From positions 124,001 to 188,000 of the forward strand of contig JACJYN010000007.1 in NCBI GenBank assembly GCA_020636095.1: DNA of 64,000 nucleotides. Direction: 5' to 3'. How positions within the stretch are numbered: position 1 is the stretch's first letter; every line of letters starts with the position of its first letter. A program made the position numbers and the translations under genes. This stretch comes from Lewinellaceae bacterium (GTDB lineage Bacteria > Bacteroidota > Bacteroidia > Chitinophagales > Saprospiraceae). Below are positions 54,701-61,976 of the stretch, piece after piece. Below the pieces are notes generated by a model that was given only the letters and a program-made list of their open reading frames with translations, ran no database searches and was not told the origin of the DNA.

Positions 54701-54832
54701 TCCGGCCTGCATTCTTACGCAGCGGGCGACCCGGTTCCGGTTCCGCCTTTTGTTTACTATGCTGTTTCTATTTTAACCGCTATCAGCCTTTTGGCCTTCT
54801 GGCGCAACCGGCAGTATGAACGGGCGGGGTGA
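51719..54832 (+). CDS. Fused CcsB-CcsA (ResB-ResC/NrfI-type) cytochrome c heme lyase
   Basis: 1037 residues from ATG 51719 (a TTG at 51695 is rejected). The N-terminal part is ResB/CcsB-like, with three to four membrane helices and a large periplasmic domain (about 100-430). A middle helix (about 435-455) and a long periplasmic loop follow. The C-terminal CcsA part (about 740-1030) has the heme-handling WWD region WGRYWGWDAKETWAL and flanking His residues (LHAFGLGLRWYVSG; TIHVSLEAGSYGF). System II lyases attach heme to CxxCH in the periplasm. Placement after 103 heme motifs points to a dedicated maturation enzyme. Confidence 0.93.
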   Translation: MKTLKKVFDKLFSTTAAGLYMILFAVAIGAATFIENDFGTSSAQKVIFKTRWMELLLLLFAISILVNIFRFRLIQQKKWAIFSFHAAILVILLGAAVTRYSGFEGTMHIREGSTSNTFLSADTYLVFEALHQGEKYSFDEPVLFATLGKNYLKRHYLLGGREVTVEVLDFMPNPQEKMVGDDTGAPVLKAVIGGANGREEYFVRYGDKSRIKETLFNFGREEDPLAFNIKYEDGKLFFKAPTAFAQTVMATQQQDMLPPGQYHPLMLRSLYTNGQESFVFGDFSAKSRVELYSASRKMASTSSAGLKIRVSSGEDVQENYIFGAKGVEGRPRAFTVGDVKLAVSYGSKRVQLPFALKLRDFIMEKYPGTNSASSYASEVTLIDPRADLKTDQRIYMNNILNYSGYRFFQSSFDKDELGTYLSVNHDWWGTWISYLGYAILTLGMILTFFSGKSRFRQLAVNLQKQRQAQRVLGAVTICFFLFHAIPAFGNSSPIYGATAVSTGHAEKFGSIIMQDHRGRMKPMNTYASEILRKLSRKESLYGLTAEQVILGMAAHPRDWYDTPLIKMGKHEKTLQLIPVEGKLASYSDFFDEQGQYKLREYIREAYNTPEKDRGVFEKEMMKLDEKVNICSMVFSGSFMKAFPIPGDENHHWQSPAEGGPSHQGHNHDSFAEKFYSAYISALQTALHENDWALPNRLIDELSQYQKQNGEAVMPSETKVKAELLLNRLDVFSRLGKSYALLGLLFLGLLFTSVFKPSLNLKIPTNIVLGLFLLSFVLHAFGLGLRWYVSGRAPWSNGYESMIYIAFTTVLAGVIFGRKALGSLAATCILAATILMVAGLSWLDPEITPLVPVLKSYWLTIHVSLEAGSYGFLMLGAIIGVLNLIFMIFRNPKNAQNINRIIKEMTQISEMTLIGGLFMVSIGTYLGGVWANESWGRYWGWDAKETWALVTILVYAFILHMRFIPGFRGPYAFNVASLFGWATVLMTYFGVNYYLSGLHSYAAGDPVPVPPFVYYAVSILTAISLLAFWRNRQYERAG

Positions 54833-54863
54833 AGTTGGGGTTCCAAACCGGGGCGCTGGTAAT

Positions 54864-55676
54864 CTATTTTGTTTTCAACGCTTCAAAGTTGAGGATATCC
54901 ATGTAATCCCATTCCCGATAAGCCAGCATATAAATCTTCTCCTTAGTGCCAAAATCGACCAGTTCCTGGTCAAATCGGAGGGCGGCGAAAATGGGAACCA
55001 TTTGCAACTTTTTGTATTCAGGAAATAGTTGGCGAAACCGTGGGATTACCTTGTTTTTGAATTCCAACAGCTTTTCTTTGTTAGGGCTCATCTTGGAATC
55101 GACTATAAATACAAAGGTACTGGTAACGGCGATGACGTCAAATTCACCTCTGAGTCCCTTTAGCTTCAAGTATTTTTTGCGGTTAACCATAATATCCAGC
55201 ACTTCCTCCTGGAAATGCTTTTGAATAGCGGGCCTTACTGCCGGAGCGACGATGTCTTCTACCAGCGTGCCCATTTTGTTGGCGAGTTCTCCCCATTGTT
55301 TGTTCATCTCCCGCCGGTCTTCCCGCACCTCATCTTTGAAGCCCCTCACCTCATCTTTGAAGCCCCTCATCTCATCTTTGAAGCCCAGCACCTCATCTTT
55401 GAAGCCCAGCATCTCATCTTTGAAGCCCAGCATCTCATCTTTGAAGCCCCGCATCTCATCTTTGAAGTCCAGCATTTCATCTTTGAAGCCCCGCATCTCA
55501 TCTTTGAAGCCCCGCATTTCATCTTTGAAGCCCCGCATCTCATCTTTGAAGTCCAGCATCTCATCTTTGAAGCCCAGCATCTCCCGTTCCAGCCGGTGCA
55601 GGGAGCGGTTAGATTGGATGATGAACTCGGCGAGGGCCGATTCGACGATGTTTAAACGTTCTTCCACTTGATTCAT
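54864..55676 (-). CDS. PD-(D/E)XK-like protein with 12-copy heptad repeat
   Basis: 270 residues. Residues 1-30 are helical. About 30-115 are twelve near-perfect copies of the heptad (L/R)(G/D)FKDE(M/V), an extended coiled coil. The C-terminal half (about 125-270) has GEFDVIAVTSTFVFIVDSKMS, an Asp and a D-x-K pair in adjacent strands typical of the PD-(D/E)XK nuclease superfamily (DUF3782-like). Proteins of this kind are common in cyanobacteria and Bacteroidota with unknown targets. It is convergent with the heme lyase and not part of that locus. Confidence 0.75.
   Translation of the reverse strand: MNQVEERLNIVESALAEFIIQSNRSLHRLEREMLGFKDEMLDFKDEMRGFKDEMRGFKDEMRGFKDEMLDFKDEMRGFKDEMLGFKDEMLGFKDEVLGFKDEMRGFKDEVRGFKDEVREDRREMNKQWGELANKMGTLVEDIVAPAVRPAIQKHFQEEVLDIMVNRKKYLKLKGLRGEFDVIAVTSTFVFIVDSKMSPNKEKLLEFKNKVIPRFRQLFPEYKKLQMVPIFAALRFDQELVDFGTKEKIYMLAYREWDYMDILNFEALKTK
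55330..55582. repeat. 21-bp minisatellite, 12 copies
   Basis: The unit CATCTTTGAAGCCCCGCATCT is repeated head to tail 12 times at exact 21-bp spacing with few substitutions (CCC/TCC, CGC/AGC). It encodes the heptad repeat of the PD-(D/E)XK-like protein, so copy-number change keeps the frame. Confidence 0.9.
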
Positions 55677-56078
55677 AGTTAATGATTTTGTAAGATAAGG
55701 TAATCCCGGACAATAGTAAAGCTGGATGAAAAAAAGAATATCAACTTGACCGGTAGCTGTCCGGATGATAAACTGGTTTACGTTGCAAGTGGGAGTGTTT
55801 AAGAGCTTTCATTCGCAATTTATGACAATTATTTGTTTCAAACAAAAAAATAATTGTCGTTTTTCGATATTGGCAATAGATTTGAATTGCCACTAGTGCG
55901 CCGGGCATGAAGTAATCGGCCAATAATGGGAGGCTATTTTGGTGCTAGACGAGGCGCCCATGACGAGCATAGCCGGAGCTACGTGAGGAATGGGCAACGA
56001 CGTATAGCGCCAAAAGAGGCCGCATAATGGGTCGATAATTTCGTTCCCGGCGCACTAGGTTGTTCAAAATACTACCAG
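55677..56078. other. Intergenic region with a palindromic element
   Basis: About 400 bp upstream of the coiled-coil gene and downstream of lutC. AT-rich, including an AATAATTGTCGTTTT/ATGACAATTATTTG inverted segment near 55822-55863. It also holds the structured element at 55932-56021. No gene is seen. Confidence 0.6.
55932..56021 (+). repeat. ~80-bp palindromic element with core TAGCCGGAGCTA, copy 1
   Basis: Outer arms TTTTGGTGCTA (55937-55947) and TAGCGCCAAAA (56005-56015) pair with G-T wobble. GCCCAT (55956-55961) pairs with ATGGGC (55990-55995), and the centre is TAGC-CGGA-GCTA (55970-55981). A homologous element in the opposite orientation is at 61977-62058. Confidence 0.7.
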
Positions 56079-56660
56079 CTACACTGCTTCCAAAACCACC
56101 GTCAAACTCCTTGCCCCCTGCGCCCCGATTACCAAAGATTGCTCAATATCTGCTGTTTTGGAAGGGCCGGCAATGAACAGGCCAAAGCCGGTGGCGTCTA
56201 CCTGTATCCGTTCGTAGGCTTCGTGCATATTATGGACGATGTCAGATGGGTTGAGCAGGATGATCAAATGCTGGGTGATGAAAGGCAGCACCCGGTGGCC
56301 ACAGTTTTCTTCGGTAACCCATACAGCGCCGTTTTCCGCAACACCTATTTGCCCTCTGACCACCGCGAGATCCACCGATTCCAGTTCACCAGGAGATGGA
56401 AGCTGATCGAGATCGACATTGCGCTCAACTGCCGGCAGGGGAGAGGCGATCCTTTTGGCCTCCGGGAAAAGTTTTTTAATGGTTGTATTCAGGTTATGAG
56501 AATTCGTATCCCGGATTACCTGGCCGCCTCCAACCTCTACCATCGAGGTGAAAATATCAATCGGTGCGGCTTTTCCATTGGCAAAGGAAGGGATGGCGGG
56601 CAGCGGCTTTTCGGCGGGCTTATTCTTTTGAATGGCGGCAAGTATGCTGTTTCTACTCAT
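56079..56660 (-). CDS. lutC: LutC-like LUD-domain protein of lactate utilisation
   Basis: 193 residues from ATG 56660, which gives MSRNSILAAIQKN, the usual LutC start; the longer frame overlaps the end of lutB and is rejected. The LUD domain fills the rest, with VAENGAVWVTEENCGHRVLPFITQHLIILL conserved. LutC is one of three proteins of the L-lactate oxidation complex (LutABC) and is required with the Fe-S subunits for conversion of lactate to pyruvate. It is 23 bp after lutB. Confidence 0.9.
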   Translation of the reverse strand: MSRNSILAAIQKNKPAEKPLPAIPSFANGKAAPIDIFTSMVEVGGGQVIRDTNSHNLNTTIKKLFPEAKRIASPLPAVERNVDLDQLPSPGELESVDLAVVRGQIGVAENGAVWVTEENCGHRVLPFITQHLIILLNPSDIVHNMHEAYERIQVDATGFGLFIAGPSKTADIEQSLVIGAQGARSLTVVLEAV

Positions 56661-56683
56661 CTTTAAGTTTTTCAGGCCATTTA

Positions 56684-58048
56684 TCAAGCCTCTCTTTGGC
56701 GGTGCCATTCTTTGAAACTCTGCCTGGGCGGTTGAGGCAATTCTCTTTCCTTCCCCCATTCGTTGAAGCGGTTGTACAGGAACGGCCGGGGGAATCGCCG
56801 GATGGCCCAGCTAACCAACTTACCGAAGAAATTGTACCAGCTCGTACTAGGCAGCACCCTTCCTGCCCATTTCATGCTTTGCCGCTTGGCAGGGGGCAGA
56901 TGGCCCTCCTGGGTTATCACTTGCCGCCAGCGGTATAGCTGTTCGTGAATATTGATTTTTACCGGGCATACATCGGAGCAGGATCCGCAAAGGGTGGACG
57001 CGAAGGGGAGGCCGCTGTATTTTTTCAGGTCAATTCCGGGGGTAAGAATAGATCCTATCGGGCCGGGCACGGTAGAGCCGTAGCTGTGCCCTCCGCTGCG
57101 TCGGTAGATGGGACAGGTATTCATACATGCGCCGCAGCGGATACATTTCAGTGAGTTGCGGAAATCTTCTCTGCCCAGCTGAGCCGTCCTGCCATTGTCC
57201 ACGATGACGATGTGCATTTCCCCATCCGGGCGGGGCCGGTGGTAATGAGACGTATAGATCGTTATGGGCTGGCCGGTGGCGCTGCGCGCCAGCAGGCGGG
57301 TGAAAATGCCGAGGTGCTCTGCCCTGGGGAGGATTTTTTCTATTCCCATGCAATGAATTTGCACCGGGGCCAGGTGGACGCCCATATCGGCGTTGCCTTC
57401 ATTGGTGCAAACGACCACGCCACCAGTTTCGGCAATGGCAAAGTTGACGCCGGTGATGGCGGCCTGGGCAGCCAGAAACTTTTGCCGCAGATGCTGGCGG
57501 GCGGCTTCGGTCAGGTATTTCGGGTCGGTGGCCCCTTTTTTAGTATGGAGCTTCTCGTGGAACAATTCGCCCACCTCTTCCTTTTTCAGGTGGATGGCCG
57601 GCATGACGATGTGGCTGGGTGGTTCTTCCTTCAGCTGAATGATCCTTTCTCCCAGGTCGGTATCCACTACTTCAACACCTCGTTCGATCAGGTATTCATT
57701 CAGGTGGCATTCTTCGGTTAGCATGGATTTGCTTTTGACTAAGCGCTGTACCTGATGCTTTTCCAGGATGCTGTATACAATGCGGTTGTGCGCTTCGGCA
57801 TCGGCCGCCCAGTGTACGTGGACGCCGTTTTGAACCGCCCTGGATTCGAATTGCTCGAGATACTGATCGAGATTAGACAGTACATTATCTTTTACCTGGG
57901 AGGCCAGTTCCCGGAGCTCCTCCCATTCGGGAATACCATGGGAAGCCTTATCTCGTTTGGTGCGCACGAACCACAGGGCCTCATCGTGCCAGTCGGTGCG
58001 GCTTTCATCCCTGATGAATTCGGCGGCCTTTTGTGCATGTTCGTTCAT
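56684..58048 (-). CDS. lutB: LutB iron-sulfur LUD-domain subunit
   Basis: 454 residues. The LUD domain occupies about 60-300. The C-terminal ferredoxin region has CIRCGACMNTCPIYRRSGGH and CGSCSDVCPVKINIHEQLYRWR, giving two [4Fe-4S] clusters. The typical GPIGSILTPG linker lies between them. The subunit carries electrons in lactate oxidation. Its ATG overlaps the end of lutA by 4 bp, supporting translational coupling. Confidence 0.95.
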   Translation of the reverse strand: MNEHAQKAAEFIRDESRTDWHDEALWFVRTKRDKASHGIPEWEELRELASQVKDNVLSNLDQYLEQFESRAVQNGVHVHWAADAEAHNRIVYSILEKHQVQRLVKSKSMLTEECHLNEYLIERGVEVVDTDLGERIIQLKEEPPSHIVMPAIHLKKEEVGELFHEKLHTKKGATDPKYLTEAARQHLRQKFLAAQAAITGVNFAIAETGGVVVCTNEGNADMGVHLAPVQIHCMGIEKILPRAEHLGIFTRLLARSATGQPITIYTSHYHRPRPDGEMHIVIVDNGRTAQLGREDFRNSLKCIRCGACMNTCPIYRRSGGHSYGSTVPGPIGSILTPGIDLKKYSGLPFASTLCGSCSDVCPVKINIHEQLYRWRQVITQEGHLPPAKRQSMKWAGRVLPSTSWYNFFGKLVSWAIRRFPRPFLYNRFNEWGKERELPQPPRQSFKEWHRQREA

Positions 58049-58785
58049 AGGCTTGCTCCGTTCAGTATCTCGGCAATATGTTTTACCTGGATCGTTTTCC
58101 GTTGCCTACGGATGATGCCTTCCAGGTGCATCAGGCAGGACATGTCGCCGGCGGTGAGTACTTCCACGCCCTGGCGCTCGTGGTCGGCGATGCGGTCTTT
58201 GCCCATTTTGACGGAAATGGCCGGCTCGTTGATCGCGAAAGTGCCGCCGAAGCCACAACATTCGTCCGCGCGGGTCAATTCCACCAGTTCAATACCTGCC
58301 ACCATACGGAGAAGGGTATTTAACTTTGAGCTTGGTTCCAAAATGCGTTCCGAGCCCGAGCCCAGGCGTAACCCTCTTAACCCGTGGCAACTCTGGTGCA
58401 AGCCCACTTTATGAGGGAAACGGGCCTCCAGCCTTTTGACCTGCAATACATCCAGAAGGAATTCGGCGAGGTCCAGCGTGTTTTTTCGCACCCTTTTCAC
58501 TTCTTCGGTTTGCTCAATGATGTCGTAGTGTTTGCGCACGTGGTAGACACAACTGCCGGACGGCGCGACCACATAGTCGAAAGCGTGGAATAACTGGACG
58601 AAGTGTTGGTACGTCGTGGTTGCATCCTGTTCACAGCCCGTATTGGCCATAGGTTGCCCGCAGCAGGTCTGCCCGGCAGGGTACTCCACCCGGCAACCCA
58701 GTTTTTCCAGCAACTCCAGGGTGGCGATGCCCACCTGGGGGTAGAACTGGTCGATATAACACGGAATGAATAAGCCTATTTTCAC
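58045..58785 (-). CDS. lutA: LutA CCG-domain Fe-S oxidoreductase subunit
   Basis: 246 residues from GTG 58785, which yields MKIGLFIPCYIDQFYP, the usual LutA beginning; a TTG at 58791 is the alternative and an in-frame TAA lies just upstream. Two CCG (cysteine-rich) domains are seen, with QTCCGQP and DECCGFGG plus C/H ligands SCVYH and HQSCHGLRG. These bind non-cubane Fe-S clusters in GlpC/HdrB-like proteins. It is the first gene of lutABC. Repeats lie just upstream. Confidence 0.93.
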   Translation of the reverse strand: MKIGLFIPCYIDQFYPQVGIATLELLEKLGCRVEYPAGQTCCGQPMANTGCEQDATTTYQHFVQLFHAFDYVVAPSGSCVYHVRKHYDIIEQTEEVKRVRKNTLDLAEFLLDVLQVKRLEARFPHKVGLHQSCHGLRGLRLGSGSERILEPSSKLNTLLRMVAGIELVELTRADECCGFGGTFAINEPAISVKMGKDRIADHERQGVEVLTAGDMSCLMHLEGIIRRQRKTIQVKHIAEILNGASL

Positions 58786-59029
58786 GGGCAATGAGCATTA
58801 TGTAGCCGGCTACTCGTGCCTCGTACACCGTACACGCCCAAGGGCTGCCATTGGCTCGTACAACGTAATGCCTCCGTAGCTTTATGTCCATTAGACGGGA
58901 GCCCATATAGCCTGCCAACCCAAGATTGATGAATTCTGACTTGGCAGGCTATAGCGGACGGACAACTCAACATCGGCGCCGGCTGTCACCCTTGTTGAAT
59001 GCGGCGCTGATGTCGAGCAGCCCATCATC
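58786..59029. other. lutA upstream region with repeats
   Basis: It contains copy C of the CTCGTAC..ACGTACAC repeat (58818-58853), a partial copy (58854-58875), and inverted arms TATAGCCTGCCAA/TTGGCAGGCTATA (58906-58918, 58941-58953). A looser pair CATCGGCGCC / GGCGCTGATG follows near 58972-59012. The lutA promoter is probably here but is not distinguishable. Confidence 0.55.
58818..58853. repeat. Dispersed CTCGTACAACGTACAC repeat, copy C
   Basis: GCCTCGTACACCGTACACGC followed by CCAAGGGCTGCCATTG matches copies A and B at 4815 and 4938 with small changes. A further half-copy GCTCGTACAACGTA follows directly. Confidence 0.55.
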
Positions 59030-59692
59030 CTACAACCCTTCATTTAACGCCAGAAGCCAATCGTACAGATGGGTGGCAGTAGCGGTAACCCCATGCCGGT
59101 TGATCCGGCCGGACAGATCGATGGCTATCCGGTTTACCTTTGCCTCGCTGGAGCCAGGGTTGGAATAATCCGGCGTGACATTGCATCCCTGGTTGTGAGA
59201 AGAGATATCATAGTTGGACGTACTGCGGCTTTGGGCAAAGGCGTAAAAGCCGGTTATCCAGTTGGCGCCATTGTCCATTTCCGGTTCGCTGAGGTATTTG
59301 TTCCCGAGGCTCAGGCCTTTGCGAACCTGGGCCAGAAGCTCTTCATCGCCGATTGAAGTTATCGTTTCTGTGGCGCTGATGTGAAGTGCATTTACCTCAG
59401 CTTCCTGCCATATCTCATTTTCGGAGGAAGGCACAGCGCCGACGCTCCGGGTTGAGCGGTATGCTTTGACATAACCCGAACGGTCGATGATCCAACCGGT
59501 TTCTTCACCCGTTTCCAGGTTGATAGAGGAATATTGGAAAAGGACGAGCGGAAGAGAAAGTTGGTCCACGGCCTGCCCGGCAGTAAATTCCACCTGCGGG
59601 GAGGATGGGGCAAGGGTGGTTTGTTCTTTTTCACAGCTCAAAAGGGACAGAGCAAGGGCGGCGATCGCCAGCAATGTGTACTGCTTTTTCAT
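59030..59692 (-). CDS. Lipoprotein of unknown function
   Basis: 220 residues with a lipoprotein signal (MKKQYTLLAIAALALSLLSC, lipobox LLSC). The mature protein has mixed alpha/beta character: a middle segment TGEETGWIIDRSGYVKAYRST... and ...LLAQVRKGLSLGNKYLSEPEMDNGANWITGFYAFAQ. It resembles no family I can name. It ends next to the lutA repeat region and is monocistronic. Confidence 0.75.
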   Translation of the reverse strand: MKKQYTLLAIAALALSLLSCEKEQTTLAPSSPQVEFTAGQAVDQLSLPLVLFQYSSINLETGEETGWIIDRSGYVKAYRSTRSVGAVPSSENEIWQEAEVNALHISATETITSIGDEELLAQVRKGLSLGNKYLSEPEMDNGANWITGFYAFAQSRSTSNYDISSHNQGCNVTPDYSNPGSSEAKVNRIAIDLSGRINRHGVTATATHLYDWLLALNEGL

Positions 59693-59928
59693 GGATGTTC
59701 AATTGAGTGATTAGATAGAGTGTTATTAAAGTTCTTAAAATTAGCGAATTACCGGTTGGAAAACAAAAGGGTAATCAATGCACATTTCGAAAAAATCGAG
59801 ATTTGTATACTTTTTTACTCAAATACCGCCCGAACAATCCGAAAGGGACAGAATACCAGCTTTTAGCAGTCAATATCTTCAGCTTCTCCGGCTGACAGGC
59901 GTCGCGCACTGTGACAGGACAGGGCTTT
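59693..59928. other. Spacer between lipoprotein and transporter genes
   Basis: AT-rich 236-bp gap. No open frame longer than about 60 codons has coding character, and no clear hairpin or repeat is present. Confidence 0.5.
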
Positions 59929-61179
59929 TCAAAATGCGGGCGCCTCACCCCTCGCTTTGAAGAACCCGTAATAGGCCACGGCCCCAAAACAAAACAGTGG
60001 CACGAAGAAGGCAAAATGAATGCTGCCGCTCGTATCGGAGACTAGCCCCTGAATGGACGTCAGGACGGCTCCGCCCAGGATGGCCATGATCAGCCCTGAA
60101 CCTCCGATCTTGGTGTCCTTGTCCAATCCTACCGACGCCAGGCCGAAGATGGTGGGAAACATCAGAGACATACAGGCGGAAATAGCTACTAAGGCCACTA
60201 CGGCAGTATAGCCTCCGCCAAAGATGACGATCAGGGTGCATGCCATGGCCAGTATAGAGGCTCCGCCGAGCAGTATCCGGGCTTCGACAAAGCGCATCAG
60301 CCCGGTAAAGAGGAAACGGGAGAGCGTAAATACCACCAGGGCCGCCAGGTAATAGGAGGCGGCGCCGGCTTCATCCAGCTGTAACTCCTGCATCACATAG
60401 CGGATAGTAAAGGACCAGACCCCGATCTGGGCCCCGACGTAGAAGAACTGCGCAATGACGCCCCATACATAGTGCCGCCGGGCAGCCAACCGCCTGAACA
60501 CCGCCAGATAATCGATCCGGCGCTCTTCGTCCGATGCTTTGGGCATTTTTATGAATGCAATGGTTAGCCATAAGGCCACCAGCAAAAGGGCTACCCCTAC
60601 ATAAGGGCCCATTACGGCGCCCAGTTCTTCTGCTTGTATTTCCTTCAGCGTTTCCGGGCTCATAGCCGCTCGTTCCTCCGCTCCGGCGGCATTTAATTGG
60701 GAAAGGATGAATACTTTGCTCAGGATAACGCCGGTGATGGAACCGATCGGATTAAATGATTGCGCCAGGTTGAGCCGCCGGGTGGCGGTTTCTTCCGGCC
60801 CCATGGCGATGATGTAGGGGTTGGCGGTGGTCTCTAGTATGGACAAGCCTCCCGCCAGGATATAAAGGGCGGCCAGAAAGTGCCCGTAAGCCATTGTTTG
60901 ACTCGCCGGATAGAACAACAAGGCGCCGGTAATGAACAGGCCCAGGCCCACCAGTACTCCTGTTTTGTAGGTGTATTTTTTGATCAGGATGGCGGCGGGC
61001 AGGGCCAGGCAGAAATAGGCGCCGTAAAACGCCACCTGGATCAGCGACGTCTGCGCATCGGTCATGCTTTTGATCTTCTTAAAAGCAGCCAGGAGCGTAT
61101 CGGTCATGTTATTGGCCAGCCCCCACATCAGAAACAGGCTGGTGATGAGGATGAAAGGGAGTAAGGGTGTTTTTTTCAT
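59929..61179 (-). CDS. FucP-like sugar MFS transporter
   Basis: 416 residues with twelve predicted helices. The N-terminal motif LFLMWGLANNMTDTLLAAFKKI and AGGLSILETTANPYIIAMGPEETATRRLNLAQSFNPIG are hallmarks of the L-fucose:proton symporter (FucP) family, which in Bacteroidota also imports glucose/galactose or other hexoses. The context with uxaA and a uxaB remnant suggests a hexuronate- or related sugar-linked role, which is inference. Confidence 0.88.
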   Translation of the reverse strand: MKKTPLLPFILITSLFLMWGLANNMTDTLLAAFKKIKSMTDAQTSLIQVAFYGAYFCLALPAAILIKKYTYKTGVLVGLGLFITGALLFYPASQTMAYGHFLAALYILAGGLSILETTANPYIIAMGPEETATRRLNLAQSFNPIGSITGVILSKVFILSQLNAAGAEERAAMSPETLKEIQAEELGAVMGPYVGVALLLVALWLTIAFIKMPKASDEERRIDYLAVFRRLAARRHYVWGVIAQFFYVGAQIGVWSFTIRYVMQELQLDEAGAASYYLAALVVFTLSRFLFTGLMRFVEARILLGGASILAMACTLIVIFGGGYTAVVALVAISACMSLMFPTIFGLASVGLDKDTKIGGSGLIMAILGGAVLTSIQGLVSDTSGSIHFAFFVPLFCFGAVAYYGFFKARGEAPAF

Positions 61180-61189
61180 GTTTTGTTTT

Positions 61190-61267
61190 TTACCAGATGG
61201 CCATCACCTTGATTGAACCTGCCGCTATAGGCTCGGCTCCAATGACCAGGGCGATATCGTCTGCCAT
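61190..61267 (-). other. Short open frame, possible gene tail remnant
   Basis: The 25-codon frame MADDIALVIGAEPIAAGSIK...AIW is flanked by stops and sits between the Gfo/Idh/MocA fragment and the transporter. Its ordered, non-random look suggests the 3' end of a lost gene, but no family can be set. Confidence 0.2.
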
Positions 61268-61282
61268 TACCCTTGCCCGTCT

Positions 61283-61762
61283 TCACGGCATGGGCGCTAA
61301 TGTTAGAGTGTGTTTTTCGGTATCCAGAATGGCCTGGCATTTGTGCTCATCCGTTGTCAGGGGCTTTTCCGTCAGCACATCACAACCGAAGTCCAGGCCT
61401 TTGATGATGAACTCATGATGGGTGGAGTTTGTAGTAGCGACAATCAGCAGGTCCGGCCGGGTTTTTGCCAGCATCTCATCGGAATCGATAAAGGTGGGGC
61501 ACGCAACGCCCCTATAGGATAGAGCATATTGTAATCGGCCCGGGTTGATGTCGCTCAGGCCGACAAATTCCAGCAGGCCGGGATATTGCTCCACCAACCG
61601 CTTGCCCCAAAAGCTGGTGCCCCGGATGCCAACGCCTACCAGAGCGACTTTTAGTTTTTCACCATTCAGGTTGAAACTCAAAGCGGAGGACGGGAATAGG
61701 CAGCCGGCAGCCAGCATGCCTAATGAAGCCAGGAATTTTCGGCGGGAGGTTGGGGCTTGCAT
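61283..61762 (-). pseudogene. Truncated Gfo/Idh/MocA oxidoreductase
   Basis: Starting from MQAPTSRRKFLASLGMLAAG, a Tat-like leader, the frame covers only the NAD(P)-binding half: KVALVGVGIRGTSFWGKRLVEQ, then LEFVGLSDINPGRLQ, DLLIVATTNSTHHEFI and the catalytic EKP motif (DVLTEKPLTT). It stops after about 159 residues, where family members run to 350-450. The substrate-binding half is absent downstream. It is fused in frame to the uxaB fragment upstream. Almost certainly a remnant. Confidence 0.8.
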
Positions 61763-61789
61763 GGTAGTGGTCTTTATGTTGTAGTGGTA

Positions 61790-61921
61790 TTTATTCATCC
61801 GGTGGATGATCCAGTCAACACAGGCGCGCAGAAAGTTGCCTTCGCCGAATTGAAGGATGCGAACGGGCAGGGTTGCCTTCTCAGCTACCTGCTTATTTAA
61901 GGCGGGCAAAATTGGGGACAT
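61790..61921 (-). pseudogene. uxaB: N-terminal fragment of tagaturonate reductase
   Basis: About 44 residues from ATG 61921: MSPILPALNKQ... then PVRILQFGEGNFLRACVDWI, the start of UxaB/mannitol-dehydrogenase-family enzymes with the NAD-binding region. The rest (over 400 residues) is missing, and the frame continues into the Gfo/Idh/MocA fragment. UxaB normally reduces tagaturonate to altronate, the substrate of UxaA, whose gene lies just upstream. A deletion joining two neighbouring genes explains it. Confidence 0.75.
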
Positions 61922-61976
61922 GGTTTTGATTGTTAAGCGACGAGCGATCAATAACTGTCAGATTTCCTAGGAGCGC

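Noticed and set aside
55215..55671. Antisense frames over the 21-bp minisatellite
   Set aside because: A 21-bp unit (multiple of 3) keeps all frames open; only the minus-strand frame has a non-repeat domain with conserved motifs.
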